Assembly (NCBI GenBank): GCA_020721905.1
Contig: DYLU01000013.1
Span: 1 to 59,693 of the forward strand
DNA length: 59,693 nucleotides
Reading direction: 5' to 3'
Origin: Leptospira biflexa
GTDB taxonomy: Bacteria > Spirochaetota > UBA4802 > UB4802
Shown here one piece after another: positions 1 through 9,400 of this stretch. How positions within the stretch are numbered: the stretch's first letter is position 1; each line of letters opens with the position of its first letter. Both the position numbers and the translations under genes were made by a program. The notes under the pieces were generated by a model. The model made no database searches and had not been told where the DNA came from. It saw only the letters and a program-made list of their open reading frames with translations.

Positions 1-2
1 TT

Positions 3-149
3 GTATCGCATGGTGACCCTTTACAAATTCTGTATACTGTTGCCAGCGGTCTTGCTGCACATCAGTTTAAATCTTTGCCACATTTTACCAATGCTGAAAT
101 TCGCATATTGCCATCACATTGCACAATTCAGGAGGAATATGTATCATGA
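3..149 (+). CDS. C-terminal end of a histidine phosphatase family protein (partial)
   Basis: The third frame is open from the left edge to a TGA at 147-149 and gives 48 residues starting VSHGDPLQIL. An SHGD motif followed by a small hydrophobic helix is what the second catalytic histidine region of phosphoglycerate-mutase-like phosphatases looks like. The rest of the gene lies outside the window, so substrate and family membership cannot be checked further. Its stop overlaps the start of the next gene in an ATGA, which indicates translational coupling. A longer reading frame in another phase starts with TTG at position 1, but it has no family resemblance and ignores the strong ribosome binding site at 130-135. 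Confidence 0.6.
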   Translation, partial: VSHGDPLQILYTVASGLAAHQFKSLPHFTNAEIRILPSHCTIQEEYVS

Positions 150-346
150 ATTCACCCTGGTTGCCTTTCATATACCAGTACAGCATTTTCACCATATTCT
201 TCATTTTCACTACGATGATAGCCATAAAGAAGGATGTTATTTCACTTTCTCATCCCACTGAACGTCGTATACTATTCGAAATTATTGCAGGCTATCTGTT
301 TTTTATCATATTCCACGCATTAATGATTATCTTTGCCGGAGTGTAA
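146..346 (+). CDS. Small two-helix membrane protein preceding a sodium:solute symporter
   Basis: A 66-residue protein starting MNSPWLPF. The ATG at 146 is chosen because AGGAGG lies at 130-135, ten bases upstream. Two hydrophobic segments are visible, about residues 5-25 and 45-65, separated by a short charged loop (KKD ... HPTERR). It overlaps the preceding phosphatase by 4 bases and ends 3 bases before the symporter, so the three are almost certainly one transcript. Very small membrane subunits encoded directly ahead of SSS-family transporters are known (for example the YhdT/PanF pair); a similar accessory role here is inference from position and topology, not from recognised sequence similarity. 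Confidence 0.65.
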   Translation: MNSPWLPFIYQYSIFTIFFIFTTMIAIKKDVISLSHPTERRILFEIIAGYLFFIIFHALMIIFAGV

Positions 347-349
347 GAC

Positions 350-2164
350 ATGATTAAAGGTACAATACTTGATTTTGCTATTATCATATTTTATTTTTTA
401 TTTATACTGGGTTTTGGGACATTCTTTGGCAAATATGTAAAAAGCACAAAAGATTTCTTTTTTGGTGGGCAGCGTTTCAGCTGGTGGCTTATTGGATTTA
501 GCTGCGTGGCAACAACTGTAGGGTCATACAGTTTTATCAAATATTCAGCTGTAGCATACCAGTACGGATTCTCTTCAACAATGACATACCTCAATGACTG
601 GTTCATCATGCCACTCTTTGTATTCATATGGCTTCCAATAATATATTATTCACGAATAACATCAATACCTGAATACTTTGAAAAGCGGTTTAACAGCACC
701 ACACGAGCAATCAGCGTTATTATCCTGCTAATCTATTTATTGGGATACCTAGGCATTAATCTTTACACAATTGGAGTTGCATTTCATGCCATGTTTGGCT
801 GGAATATCATGGTTACCGCCATACTGATATCTTTTGTATGTGCAGTGTACATGCACGCAGGTGGACAGACATCAGTAATTATGACCGACCTGGCACAGGC
901 ATTGATGTTGCTTTCAGCCGGATTCCTTGTATTTTTTCTGGGAATTGAAAAAATTGGGACTGTATCCGCTTTCTGGAAGTCTTTAGCCTATGAATTCAAA
1001 TTGCCCTTTTCACCGTTCAACAAACCACCCGATTTTAATTTTGTGGGCATATTCTGGCAGGATGCATTTGGCAGTTCTATGGCATTCTATTTTATGAACC
1101 AGGGCATATTGATGCGTTTTTTAAGTGCCCGCTCACCCCGTGATGGAAGAAAAGCAATGTTTTTAGTTCTTCTTGTTCTTATGCCACTGGCTGCGTTTGC
1201 TGTTGCAAATGCAGGCTGGATAGGCAGGTCAATGCAAAATTTAGGACTGCTTTCAAATAATACTGACCCCAATCATATATTTGTTGATGTAGCTTTTGGA
1301 ATCACAAAACCAGGAGTATTTGGATTTATCATGGCAAATTTAATTGCAGCTCTCATGTCAACAATTGACACTCTCATTAACGCAGTAGCTGCAATTGGTG
1401 TTAATGATATTGTAACAAAATTTGCCCCTGATAAAGAAGATACGTTTTATCTCAAATGGGCTCGCACCATTTCTTTAGCTGCTTCAGTCATCGGTGTAGC
1501 ACTGGTACCCTTATTTATGCAGTTTAAATCCATCTATCTGGCACATGGTACATTTATTGCCGCCGTAACTCCTCCAATGATAGTAACTATCTTATTTGGC
1601 ATTTTATGGAAACGATACACAACAAAAGCTGCTATCTATACTATGGTTCTTGGCAGTATAGCAATGCTTATCTCCATAAAATGGCCGGTATTATTAACAT
1701 GTTTATCCCACGGTGTTGCAACTGAAGGGCTACACTATCTGCGGGCGCTGTATGGATTAATAGTATCTACCGCTATCAGTATTGGCATTACTATACTATC
1801 AAAAGAAAAAGAATTATCTAATATTCCCGGTCTGGTAGTTGATACCATCCATGAAGGAAAAGTTTTATTCAAAGGCGGCGAACCGGATGATTTTGATGAA
1901 GGCAAAATTATCCATTGCTACATAGCCGAGACCAGTGAAGGGGTTTCATTAAGCAAAAAGATGATGGAATATCTTCAGGCTAAACCGGGTGATATTCTTT
2001 ATATAGCCGATGAGCGGTGGTGGTTAGGAGGACTTAGATCAATCCATGCAAAAGCCGGGACACCACATCAGGGAGTTGACAATGTACTATTTTTAGGCTC
2101 CGATCTTATTAAACAGGGGAATTTAGATGTAAACAGGAAAGCGTCAGTTATCAAAATTATTTAA
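350..2164 (+). CDS. Sodium:solute symporter (SSS/SLC5 family)
   Basis: A 604-residue polytopic inner-membrane protein with about thirteen hydrophobic segments. It begins with the typical N-terminal helix and the FFFGGQRFSWW loop, in which the GG-x(3)-W pattern is characteristic of the family, and carries the conserved SALMSTIDTLINA-like segment (ANLIAALMSTIDTLINA) around residue 330. It should use the sodium gradient to import a solute; the substrate cannot be told from sequence. After the last helix comes a soluble tail of about 90 residues (about 510-604), acidic and then ending in a small folded-looking segment, longer than in minimal members. GGAG lies 8 bases before the ATG. It is the last gene of the operon and faces the convergent UPF0316 gene. 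Confidence 0.9.
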   Translation: MIKGTILDFAIIIFYFLFILGFGTFFGKYVKSTKDFFFGGQRFSWWLIGFSCVATTVGSYSFIKYSAVAYQYGFSSTMTYLNDWFIMPLFVFIWLPIIYYSRITSIPEYFEKRFNSTTRAISVIILLIYLLGYLGINLYTIGVAFHAMFGWNIMVTAILISFVCAVYMHAGGQTSVIMTDLAQALMLLSAGFLVFFLGIEKIGTVSAFWKSLAYEFKLPFSPFNKPPDFNFVGIFWQDAFGSSMAFYFMNQGILMRFLSARSPRDGRKAMFLVLLVLMPLAAFAVANAGWIGRSMQNLGLLSNNTDPNHIFVDVAFGITKPGVFGFIMANLIAALMSTIDTLINAVAAIGVNDIVTKFAPDKEDTFYLKWARTISLAASVIGVALVPLFMQFKSIYLAHGTFIAAVTPPMIVTILFGILWKRYTTKAAIYTMVLGSIAMLISIKWPVLLTCLSHGVATEGLHYLRALYGLIVSTAISIGITILSKEKELSNIPGLVVDTIHEGKVLFKGGEPDDFDEGKIIHCYIAETSEGVSLSKKMMEYLQAKPGDILYIADERWWLGGLRSIHAKAGTPHQGVDNVLFLGSDLIKQGNLDVNRKASVIKII

Positions 2165-2180
2165 TTGTGTTATTACCCGT

Positions 2181-2768
2181 TTATTTCTTCTTTGCAATCA
2201 AAGCTGCAAATTTTTTAGTAAATCCATTATGAACGGAAAAACCACTGAGCTGCTGTTTAACATCTTCAATGGTAATAAACGCATTTGGTTCCAGCAGGTG
2301 GACAATTTCAACAACTCTTTTTACTTCTTTCTTTGGCACAACTGTAAACAATAAGGTAATTGGACCATTCATACCAATTCCGTCAATCTGAGTAACGCCA
2401 TATCCTTCCTGCCGTAGCACCAGCGGCAGTGCTGAAACAACTTTACTGGTGATAATTCGTACAGACTGGTAGCCAATTGCAATTTTTTCTTCAAGCAGCA
2501 TCCCAACATAATTACCGGTAGCAAATCCTGCAGCATATACTATATAACTGATTGCACCATCAAAATGCTTCAAAGCCGAATTTATAGCCACAAGCCAAAT
2601 TAAAACTTCAAAAAATCCCAGAACTGGAGCAATAGATCTGTATCCACGAGCCATTAAAATTATGCGCATGGTGCCTATGGATACATCAAAGATACGAGCT
2701 ACAAATATTAAAAACAATGTTCCGTAATCTGAAAACAATGTATTAAAAATATCTGAGATAAATTCCAT
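2181..2768 (-). CDS. UPF0316 / DUF2179-type membrane protein
   Basis: A 195-residue protein with an N-terminal membrane domain of three or four helices (residues about 10-95, including the family-typical stretch around VARIFDVSIGTMRIILMARG) followed by a soluble C-terminal DUF2179 domain from about residue 110. This arrangement matches the UPF0316 family (YebE-like), whose biochemical role is not established. Length is normal for the family. No clear ribosome binding site precedes the ATG. It converges on the symporter gene with 16 bases between the stops. Confidence 0.85.
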   Translation of the reverse strand: MEFISDIFNTLFSDYGTLFLIFVARIFDVSIGTMRIILMARGYRSIAPVLGFFEVLIWLVAINSALKHFDGAISYIVYAAGFATGNYVGMLLEEKIAIGYQSVRIITSKVVSALPLVLRQEGYGVTQIDGIGMNGPITLLFTVVPKKEVKRVVEIVHLLEPNAFITIEDVKQQLSGFSVHNGFTKKFAALIAKKK

Positions 2769-2798
2769 AGTAAAAAAATATTACATGATATTATTTTT

Positions 2799-3021
2799 TC
2801 AATTATTATTCTGTACCATAATTGTGTAAAAACAATACTGAACATCCCTGCCGCAGATAGCGGTGGATATATATTGACAATTACACTTTAACAAATACCT
2901 GTATATAATTTTTGCGGGAGCATTGGTATCAGCTATTCTTTCCACTGTTGGCAGTGCTCTGTTAGCATCATCAGCCCTTTTCAATCATAATATTAATATT
3001 ATCTGCTTTAACTGTCCATAA
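2799..3021 (+). pseudogene. Decayed fragment of a second sodium:solute symporter
   Basis: On the plus strand two overlapping frames give recognisable symporter sequence. The first reads NIPAADSGGYILTITL and stops at about 2890; the second continues KYLYIIFAGALVSAILSTVG, then SALLASSALFNHNI, ending at a TAA at 3019-3021. The ALVSAILSTVxSALLASSALFxHN pattern is the core helix region of SSS transporters, here split by a frameshift and with no start, no upstream helices and no downstream part. It is therefore a gene remnant. It differs from the intact symporter 1 kb away, so it is not a simple local duplication of it. The remaining bases up to 3137 hold only the promoter region of the next gene. 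Confidence 0.65.
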
Positions 3022-3137
3022 CAGTAAAAGATACCTTTGTTTAAAAATTTCTTGCATTTGCATTGAGGATATGCTTTTATTATAAAACTATTGATTGAAT
3101 AAATAATGTATATTCAATTAACATCAGAAGGTACAGC

Positions 3138-3428
3138 ATGAAACGTAAATATGGTATTATTTTAATAATCTTAATTGTTATTATAAGACCACTGCATGCA
3201 ACAATATTATCGCATGGAGCATACAGTTCCCAAACATTATTACATCTCATGACGGATGACAGTACAGCAAATAATGATCAACCCCCATCCCCAAATAACC
3301 AGGACGAATTTCCACAGGATGACAATTCAAATGATGATAACATGGAACAGAATGATGGTGAATATGATGAAGATGATTTAGAAGATATTCCTGATGATTT
3401 TTATGATTATCAGGAAGAAAATTTTTAA
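3138..3428 (+). CDS. Small secreted acidic protein
   Basis: A 96-residue protein with a positively charged start (MKRK), a hydrophobic signal peptide to about residue 20, and a mature part that becomes extremely rich in Asp, Glu and Asn (many DD, DE and EDD runs, from about residue 50 to the end). The composition suggests a disordered, cation-binding exported protein, but no family is recognised and no function can be assigned. AGAAGG precedes the ATG at 3138. Its last 4 bases overlap the convergent uspA stop. Confidence 0.6.
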   Translation: MKRKYGIILIILIVIIRPLHATILSHGAYSSQTLLHLMTDDSTANNDQPPSPNNQDEFPQDDNSNDDNMEQNDGEYDEDDLEDIPDDFYDYQEENF

Positions 3429-3871
3429 GCCCTTTTAATAACCAGGCACGGTATTGGTGATTTCCGTACTACTTTTTCAGTGACCGAACCCAACAACATT
3501 TCTTCAATATTGCTTTTACCATGTGAGCCCATGACAATGCAAGAAACATTATACTCCCTGGTTGTCTGTATAATTTCTTTAAACGGAATACCTTCTACAA
3601 TTAATGGAGTAACCTTAAACAATTTTGAAAATTGCTTGATTAATTTGTGCATCTGGGTTTCAGCTTCTTTTTTCAGGATATCCGATATATCGTATGGGTA
3701 GACAAATGTTTCGCCAAATGCTGTTGTGTCTATTATTGTGCTCTGGCGTATATCGATAACATGAAGAATGATTAACTCCTTTGTTCCCGCTCTCTTCATT
3801 AATTTTATGTATGGTATGGCAGCATGAGCATATTCAGAAAAATCTGTTGGGTAGAGAATTTTTTTAAACAT
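3425..3871 (-). CDS. Universal stress protein, UspA family
   Basis: A 148-residue single-domain protein beginning KKILYPTDFSEYA and ending with the ATP-binding signature G-x2-G-x9-G-S (GSHGKSNIEEMLLGS, about residues 115-129) and the closing strand PCLVIKRA. Possession of the glycine motif points to the nucleotide-binding branch of the family. Length is typical. It is a single gene between a secreted protein and a methyltransferase; function in stress adaptation follows from the family only. Confidence 0.92.
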   Translation of the reverse strand: MFKKILYPTDFSEYAHAAIPYIKLMKRAGTKELIILHVIDIRQSTIIDTTAFGETFVYPYDISDILKKEAETQMHKLIKQFSKLFKVTPLIVEGIPFKEIIQTTREYNVSCIVMGSHGKSNIEEMLLGSVTEKVVRKSPIPCLVIKRA

Positions 3872-3922
3872 AACAGCACCATTTTAATGAAAATACTTAT
3901 AGAATCGTTATAGTATACTAAT

Positions 3923-4669
3923 ATGAGCGATAGTAATCAAGAAAAAAAATCCCCTTTTGACGATTACAGTTTTGCTGTAATGTACGAAAGAAGGAATGAC
4001 CAATTTGGATATCCCGGTAAGATTCTTGATCACGTTATAAAATATCTCAAACAATATAATGTAACATCGATTACTGATATTGGTGCAGGAACTGGCGCCT
4101 TCAGCATTCCGCTTGCTATTGTAGGATATACGGTGTATGCCGTTGAACCTTCTTTTGGCATGCAAAGTATTTTATATGAAAAAATAAAAAATCTTTATGT
4201 TAAGGTAACTATCTATCCTCAACCGCTTGAAACAATTAAATCATTGAAAGCCGATGCCTGTATAGCAATGCATTCAATATATGGTATCAAACCATTAGAA
4301 AAGGCTCTGGTCGCAATGATGCACATCGCACCTCTGGTGATAATAGCAGTACGTACAGAAAAAACATATACAGTAAGTGATGTTATCAGAAGCTATTTTA
4401 AAAAGGAACGATCAAAACACCATTTACAACACATCATTGCTTATCTAAACGAGCATTCAATATCCCATGAAATACATTATATCCACCAGGTGCATAAAGT
4501 CCAGATTCATGATATATATCAGGAGGCGTTATTTCACTGTTATGCAATGGGTTTTGATGAAAGCCATGCAGATACTATAATGACAATCCTGAAAAAACAT
4601 CTTTATAAAAATGGATCATACTGGTTTGAAAATGTCCATGACGATGCAATTGTTATTATTCACACATGA
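3923..4669 (+). CDS. Class I SAM-dependent methyltransferase
   Basis: A 248-residue soluble protein. Residues about 40-60 carry motif I of Rossmann-fold methyltransferases (ITDIGAGTGAFSIPLA), followed by an acidic residue at the end of the second strand (YAVEPS), the expected SAM-ribose contact. The substrate is not recognisable; the C-terminal half has no family-specific motif that I can name. The ribosome binding site is weak. It converges with the lipoprotein gene at 4671, leaving a single base between the stops. Confidence 0.75.
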   Translation: MSDSNQEKKSPFDDYSFAVMYERRNDQFGYPGKILDHVIKYLKQYNVTSITDIGAGTGAFSIPLAIVGYTVYAVEPSFGMQSILYEKIKNLYVKVTIYPQPLETIKSLKADACIAMHSIYGIKPLEKALVAMMHIAPLVIIAVRTEKTYTVSDVIRSYFKKERSKHHLQHIIAYLNEHSISHEIHYIHQVHKVQIHDIYQEALFHCYAMGFDESHADTIMTILKKHLYKNGSYWFENVHDDAIVIIHT

Positions 4670-4670
4670 T

Positions 4671-5672
4671 TTACTGTTTTACAGTACAACAGCCTGTATC
4701 TTTAGCAATCTCATGAATTTTTGAAAAAAATTTTTCACTGCTGATAACTACTAACGAACCGTTATCAACAACCATACTATCGCGCGTTTCACCCTTTATG
4801 GAATATACAAATGGGAATGCATACATTGTATCATTGTACATATATATATACATCTGTTTGCCGGTATTAATGACAGCACCATGGTCAGTCATATGAATAT
4901 CTATAAGATTGGAAAAGTTTTTGATAATTTTTTCCTGCCGGGTTTTTACATTAATACTTTTAAAATCCCAGTTACCTGCACTCCCTTTTATGACAAAAAG
5001 TGCACCATCATATAATGCATGTTTCCATGAAGCTACCCTGACGGATGGAATAAGCAAATCCCCGCTTTTAGTTATTACCCAAAGATTATATGTTCCGGCA
5101 ATACCTGCAATAACAATCAGCTTATCATCTGCAACATCGATATACGCTTTATAATATTTAAATGCTTCAGGCGGGGAAAATTCTATTGAAGATATTTTTT
5201 TAATTTGCTCATCTTTTGTATTATACAAAAATAATTCTTTACCGCAAAGGAAGTAGGTATGTGTTCCATGGGCAACTGCTTTTATGGGTTCCTGCGATGG
5301 GTTGTTTATAATTGATTCTTTATCATGGATTGAAAGATATACCACAAGACCATCCGTCACAGCACATACATCTTCTTCCCTGTCATACCATAAACTTACA
5401 ACTTCACGGGGAAAAGTGTAGGAATAGTGTTCCGGATAAAGCATCGACAATACATTTTCTGAAGAGAAAATAGCAAAAGGTGTACAATAAAGATTTTGTG
5501 CTTTAACAGTCTTAATGGTAGAATAATGCAACAATCCTTCCCTGAATTTTACAAATGCACTTTGTATAAGCCCTTCATTATAAAGCCGTATCCCTTCATC
5601 TATCTCTTTTTCGCGGGAACATGAAACTGTCAAAAGCAGCACACACAAAAGCAAATAAAAAAACCTGTTCAT
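4671..5672 (-). CDS. Lipoprotein with a TPR-like N-terminus and a beta-rich body
   Basis: A 333-residue protein with a lipoprotein signal (MNRFFYLLLCVLLLTVSC, cysteine at residue 18). Right after it, residues about 22-50 look like one TPR helix pair (IDEGIRLYNEGLIQSAFVKFREGLL). The remainder is made of alternating short strands ending in hydrophobic patches, resembling a WD/YVTN-style beta-propeller, with a Cys-Cys near the C-terminus. It follows the TPR protein gene by 2 bases (AAAAGG in the end of that gene serves as ribosome binding site), so the two are co-expressed and probably act together at the envelope. Function unknown. Confidence 0.6.
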   Translation of the reverse strand: MNRFFYLLLCVLLLTVSCSREKEIDEGIRLYNEGLIQSAFVKFREGLLHYSTIKTVKAQNLYCTPFAIFSSENVLSMLYPEHYSYTFPREVVSLWYDREEDVCAVTDGLVVYLSIHDKESIINNPSQEPIKAVAHGTHTYFLCGKELFLYNTKDEQIKKISSIEFSPPEAFKYYKAYIDVADDKLIVIAGIAGTYNLWVITKSGDLLIPSVRVASWKHALYDGALFVIKGSAGNWDFKSINVKTRQEKIIKNFSNLIDIHMTDHGAVINTGKQMYIYMYNDTMYAFPFVYSIKGETRDSMVVDNGSLVVISSEKFFSKIHEIAKDTGCCTVKQ

Positions 5673-5674
5673 TA

Positions 5675-7030
5675 TTAAACCTTTTTTCCCTTAATCTTTT
5701 CCATGGTTTTCTGTAAAAATCTTCCATCCATAATTTCAATCATTTTATTTGCTGCCTGTGATTTAGCATTTATGCTGAATTTTGAAGTTGTAATAAATAT
5801 GCCGCTTCTGCATTTCTCTTCCAGCATTCTCTGATAAAATGCATTAACCTGGCCTTCAGTTATATCACGGGTTGTTCGTATGAAGTTTATTAACGCTGGT
5901 GGTTCATTTATTCTTTTTACACTGAAGCATTTATACATATACTCGTTGGGCGTAACCTCCTTTTTGTACACGATGCTGTAATTAAGCTGGGCAATTATTT
6001 CGGTTATTAAAGGCTGTAACTCGGACATTGATGAAGTAAACAAAAATTTCAAATTTTTATTTTCCAGTATCGCTTTATAGTCATCCAGCTTCAGCTGAGT
6101 GCTTCGGTAATTTGGATTTATACTTGCAATTTTTTCCCAGTGATGTACAGCCTCCTGAATCTTATTTTCCATTTCATAACATTCAGCTAGCAAATACCGG
6201 TAAGCCAGCCCTTCATCAGTACTATCCTTTACATAGGATAATCCTTTCTCCAGCTCTTCTATTGCCTTCTGGTAATCATCATTATCATAATACATCTGCC
6301 CTATTTCAAACTGACTCTTAACATAGTATCTTCTGTCATTTCGTGCTTTTGTAAACATATCAAGCGCCACAGCATGATCCTTTTTCATTTTGCATATCAT
6401 GCCCAGAAAATAATATGGCTCATAATAAGACGGATTTGCTTCCACTGATTTTGCAAGATATTGTTCTGCCTGCTCATAATTGGAAACATTGAACAAGCAA
6501 ATTCCCAATGGACCATAAATATCAACCAATGTTGGATCCAGTGTTACCGCCTTCAACAGATAATCCTTTGCACCAATATAATCATGTTGCCGATACAGCA
6601 CTATCGCAAGCCGGTGATTTGCATTAATATCATCAGGATTAAACTGTAAAATTATCCTGAACTCTTCAACCTCCTTTTGCCATTGCTGTGTTTCATGGTA
6701 CAGGTCAGCAAGCATATAATGGATATCAAGCTCATTAACATACTTATTGAATTCAGGAAGGACAAGAATACCATTAAGTTCGGAAATTGCTAAAAGGTAT
6801 TGTTTTTGTTTTACCAAAATCTGAGCCCGTAAGTACCGTGCTGGAACATAATCTTTTTTCCGTTCAAGAACAAGCTTGACAATTTCACTTGCCTTTGCGA
6901 TGTCTCCACTATCAAGGTATTCCTGAGCTTTACGCACCTTTGCAGGATATTGGTGAGCACGTATAACTAAAAGCAATGCACCAACTATAGATGCACCCGC
7001 AATAAAAAATGTTATGCTCAGTATCGACAT
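5675..7030 (-). CDS. Membrane-anchored TPR protein with a C-terminal Mrr-like domain
   Basis: A 451-residue protein with one N-terminal membrane helix (residues about 5-25) and then about seven to eight tetratricopeptide repeats to about residue 320 (for example KAIEELEKGLSYV, EAVHHWEKIASINPNY). The last 110 residues resemble the end of an Mrr/restriction-endonuclease-like fold: a FSVKR strand, then SGIFITTSKFSINAKSQAAN and IEIMDG. In active Mrr nucleases the corresponding strands hold the D, ExK and QxK residues; the acidic partners are not evident here, so it is likely a non-catalytic version. It is the first gene of a two-gene operon with the lipoprotein. The combination suggests an envelope scaffold; this is inference. 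Confidence 0.65.
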   Translation of the reverse strand: MSILSITFFIAGASIVGALLLVIRAHQYPAKVRKAQEYLDSGDIAKASEIVKLVLERKKDYVPARYLRAQILVKQKQYLLAISELNGILVLPEFNKYVNELDIHYMLADLYHETQQWQKEVEEFRIILQFNPDDINANHRLAIVLYRQHDYIGAKDYLLKAVTLDPTLVDIYGPLGICLFNVSNYEQAEQYLAKSVEANPSYYEPYYFLGMICKMKKDHAVALDMFTKARNDRRYYVKSQFEIGQMYYDNDDYQKAIEELEKGLSYVKDSTDEGLAYRYLLAECYEMENKIQEAVHHWEKIASINPNYRSTQLKLDDYKAILENKNLKFLFTSSMSELQPLITEIIAQLNYSIVYKKEVTPNEYMYKCFSVKRINEPPALINFIRTTRDITEGQVNAFYQRMLEEKCRSGIFITTSKFSINAKSQAANKMIEIMDGRFLQKTMEKIKGKKV

Positions 7031-7142
7031 AGAATTTTTTACATTTAAAATTTGATTTTATTACTGCACGCATTATATTTTAAGTCAAGCATTATAGTGT
7101 GCCTTAGCTCATAATAATAATTTACAATAAAGGAACATGACA

Positions 7143-7673
7143 ATGGCAGAGATAGGAATTATCGTGGGCAGCGAATCTGATTTGCCAAAACTAAAGGGGT
7201 GTTTCCAGACGCTTGATGATTTTACTGTTTCATATGATGTGAAGGTATATTCCGCTCACAGAACCCCTCATCTGGTAGTTGAATGGATTAAACAGATGGA
7301 AAACGCCGGAGCTTTGGTTATTATTGCAGCTGCTGGAGGAGCAGCTCACCTTCCCGGCGTTGTTGCATCACACACTGTTTTGCCTGTCATTGGCATACCC
7401 ATCGAAACGCATGTATCCGGCGGCCTTGATTCGCTTTTATCCATTGTACAGATGCCATCAGGAATTCCTGTAGCAACAGTTACTATCGGTAAAGCTGGTG
7501 CTACCAATGCTGCATTGCTGGCTGTATCTATCCTGGCAACCGTCAACCCCGCTTATAAGGAAAAGCTGCGTAACTATCGCACAATCATGCAAAAAACCAT
7601 TATTGAAAAAAATGAAGTACTTTCCAAACAGGGTATATACGAATACATAAAAGCTGTAGAGGCAAAGAAATGA
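7143..7673 (+). CDS. purE: Phosphoribosylaminoimidazole mutase/carboxylase PurE
   Basis: A 176-residue enzyme of purine biosynthesis that forms 4-carboxy-AIR. Visible motifs are the phosphate-binding GSESDLP near the N-terminus, SAHRTP, the [12 protein letters not shown] active-site loop and [20 protein letters not shown]. This series matches class I PurE (N5-CAIR mutase), though no purK partner lies in the window. The ATG at 7143 is preferred to one at 7137 because AAGGA ends 8 bases before it but only 2 before the other. The gene overlaps guaA by 4 bases (ATGA), giving a purine operon. Confidence 0.92.
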   Translation: MAEIGIIVGSESDLPKLKGCFQTLDDFTVSYDVKVYSAHRTPHLVVEWIKQMENAGALVIIAAAGGAAHLPGVVASHTVLPVIGIPIETHVSGGLDSLLSIVQMPSGIPVATVTIGKAGATNAALLAVSILATVNPAYKEKLRNYRTIMQKTIIEKNEVLSKQGIYEYIKAVEAKK

Positions 7674-9238
7674 TTGAGCATGGTATTGGCGTAGCTTCCC
7701 AAAACAAGGTACTCATTTTGGATTTTGGATCACAATATACACAGCTCATTGCCCGCAAAATCAGGGAGCTTAATGTATATGCAGAGATAGTTCCCTATAC
7801 AATACCCATTGATGAAATAAAAAAAGAACATCCCAAAGCTCTGATTCTTTCCGGTGGGCCTTCATCGCTGTATGAAGAAGAATCGCCAAAAATCAGTAAT
7901 GACATTTTTACACTGGGTATACCGGTTCTGGGTATATGCTATGGATTGTATGTGCTTGCTGATGCTTTTGGCGGGGCGATATCGCCGTCACCTTTTAAAG
8001 AATATGGCAGGGCAGATATTACCATTGTAAATGATTCTCCATTATTTAAAGGATTGCCCGGTATACAAACCGTATGGATGAGCCATGGTGATAAGGTTGA
8101 AAGCGTTCCACAGGAATTTACTGTTATTGCAAGCTCACGGAATGCAAAGATTGCAGCAATAGAATACAGGGAAAAAAAGATCTATGGCGTACAATTCCAT
8201 CCGGAAGTATACCATACGCAATATGGCAAAGAGATATTGCATAACTTTCTTTTTGAAATCTGCAATTTTAAATCAACATGGACCATGCAATCTTTTATTG
8301 ATTCAGCTATACAAGACATACGAACGGTTGTGGGCAATGGCACGGTACTCTTAGGGCTTTCCGGTGGCGTTGATTCTTCTGTCACTGCCGTTCTGTTACA
8401 AAAAGCTATTGGCAACCGCTTATATTGTGTGTTTGTCAACAACGGTCTATTACGCAAGGACGAACATACTAAAGTCATAGAGCGATTTAAAAAGCATCTG
8501 AATCTGAATCTTATCTATGCAGATGCTGAAGAATTATTTTTACAAAAACTCAAAGGCATAACTGACCCTGAACAAAAACGCAGAATAATAGGTAAAGAAT
8601 TTATCAATGTTTTCAAAGCTGAAGCTGCAAAAATCGGAACATTTGATTTTTTGGCTCAAGGGACACTGTACCCCGATGTTATAGAATCAGTTTCCACAAA
8701 AGGACCTTCTGATACAATTAAAAGCCATCATAACAGAGTCCCGGAAGTGCTTGAACTGATAAAAGAAGGCAAAGTAATAGAGCCCCTTAAAGAATTATTT
8801 AAGGATGAAGTGAGGGAATTAGGCAGGCAATTAGGTATGCCTGAAGAATTAATAAACAGGCACCCATTCCCCGGCCCTGGCCTTGCCATCCGCATTATTG
8901 GCGAAGTAACAAAAGAGCGTCTTTTCATTTTACGTGAGGCCGATGACATCCTCATTGAAGAAATAAAAAAAGCTGATTACTATACAAAGCTGTGGCAGGC
9001 TTTTGCCGTATTTTTACCTGTAAAATCTGTAGGTGTCATGGGCGACAAACGTACCTACGAAAATGTTATTGCAATCCGGGCTGTTACATCACTTGATGCT
9101 ATGACCGCCGACTGGGCATATTTACCTGAGGATTTAATGCGAAGAATCTCCACACGCATAATCAATGAAGTAAAAGGCGTGAACAGAGTTGTATATGACA
9201 TTTCATCAAAACCACCATCAACCATTGAGTGGGAATAA
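7670..9238 (+). CDS. guaA: GMP synthase (glutamine-hydrolysing)
   Basis: A 522-residue bifunctional enzyme converting XMP to GMP. The N-terminal class I glutamine amidotransferase domain has the nucleophile in GICYG (about residue 95) and the HPE triad residues near 180. The ATP-pyrophosphatase domain starts at about 205 with the PP-loop LSGGVDSSV. The C-terminal dimerisation domain carries [13 protein letters not shown] and ends in the near-universal TIEWE. Length is standard. Translation is coupled to purE by an ATGA overlap, consistent with a nucleotide biosynthesis operon. No terminator hairpin is evident after the stop. Confidence 0.97.
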   Translation: MIEHGIGVASQNKVLILDFGSQYTQLIARKIRELNVYAEIVPYTIPIDEIKKEHPKALILSGGPSSLYEEESPKISNDIFTLGIPVLGICYGLYVLADAFGGAISPSPFKEYGRADITIVNDSPLFKGLPGIQTVWMSHGDKVESVPQEFTVIASSRNAKIAAIEYREKKIYGVQFHPEVYHTQYGKEILHNFLFEICNFKSTWTMQSFIDSAIQDIRTVVGNGTVLLGLSGGVDSSVTAVLLQKAIGNRLYCVFVNNGLLRKDEHTKVIERFKKHLNLNLIYADAEELFLQKLKGITDPEQKRRIIGKEFINVFKAEAAKIGTFDFLAQGTLYPDVIESVSTKGPSDTIKSHHNRVPEVLELIKEGKVIEPLKELFKDEVRELGRQLGMPEELINRHPFPGPGLAIRIIGEVTKERLFILREADDILIEEIKKADYYTKLWQAFAVFLPVKSVGVMGDKRTYENVIAIRAVTSLDAMTADWAYLPEDLMRRISTRIINEVKGVNRVVYDISSKPPSTIEWE

Positions 9239-9256
9239 AATTTTTGTTAGAAGCAG

Positions 9257-9285
9257 TTGACGAAAAATCAAATAATTATTATATT
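9257..9285 (+). promoter_or_regulatory. Sigma-70-type promoter for the 9536 gene
   Basis: TTGACG at 9257-9262 and TATATT at 9280-9285 are separated by exactly 17 bases, a near-consensus housekeeping promoter 18 bases after the guaA stop. Transcription would begin at about 9292 and run through an untranslated leader of some 240 bases before the next coding region. Confidence 0.55.
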
Positions 9286-9400
9286 TTAAAACTAAATTAT
9301 GTTATTGAATATCTGTTCTTTAAAAGTATCGTTTTTGTTGTTTTAGAGCAAGATATTTACATAAATGAAATGATATCAATCTGACCACTAAACCCACTCT

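Noticed and set aside
1-261. An 86-codon plus-strand frame starting with TTG at the left edge
   Set aside because: It conflicts with the phosphatase tail and the small membrane gene, both supported by motif, overlap and a strong ribosome binding site.
2799-2984. Minus-strand 61-codon frame
   Set aside because: It is antisense to the symporter remnant, whose plus-strand translation has clear family similarity.
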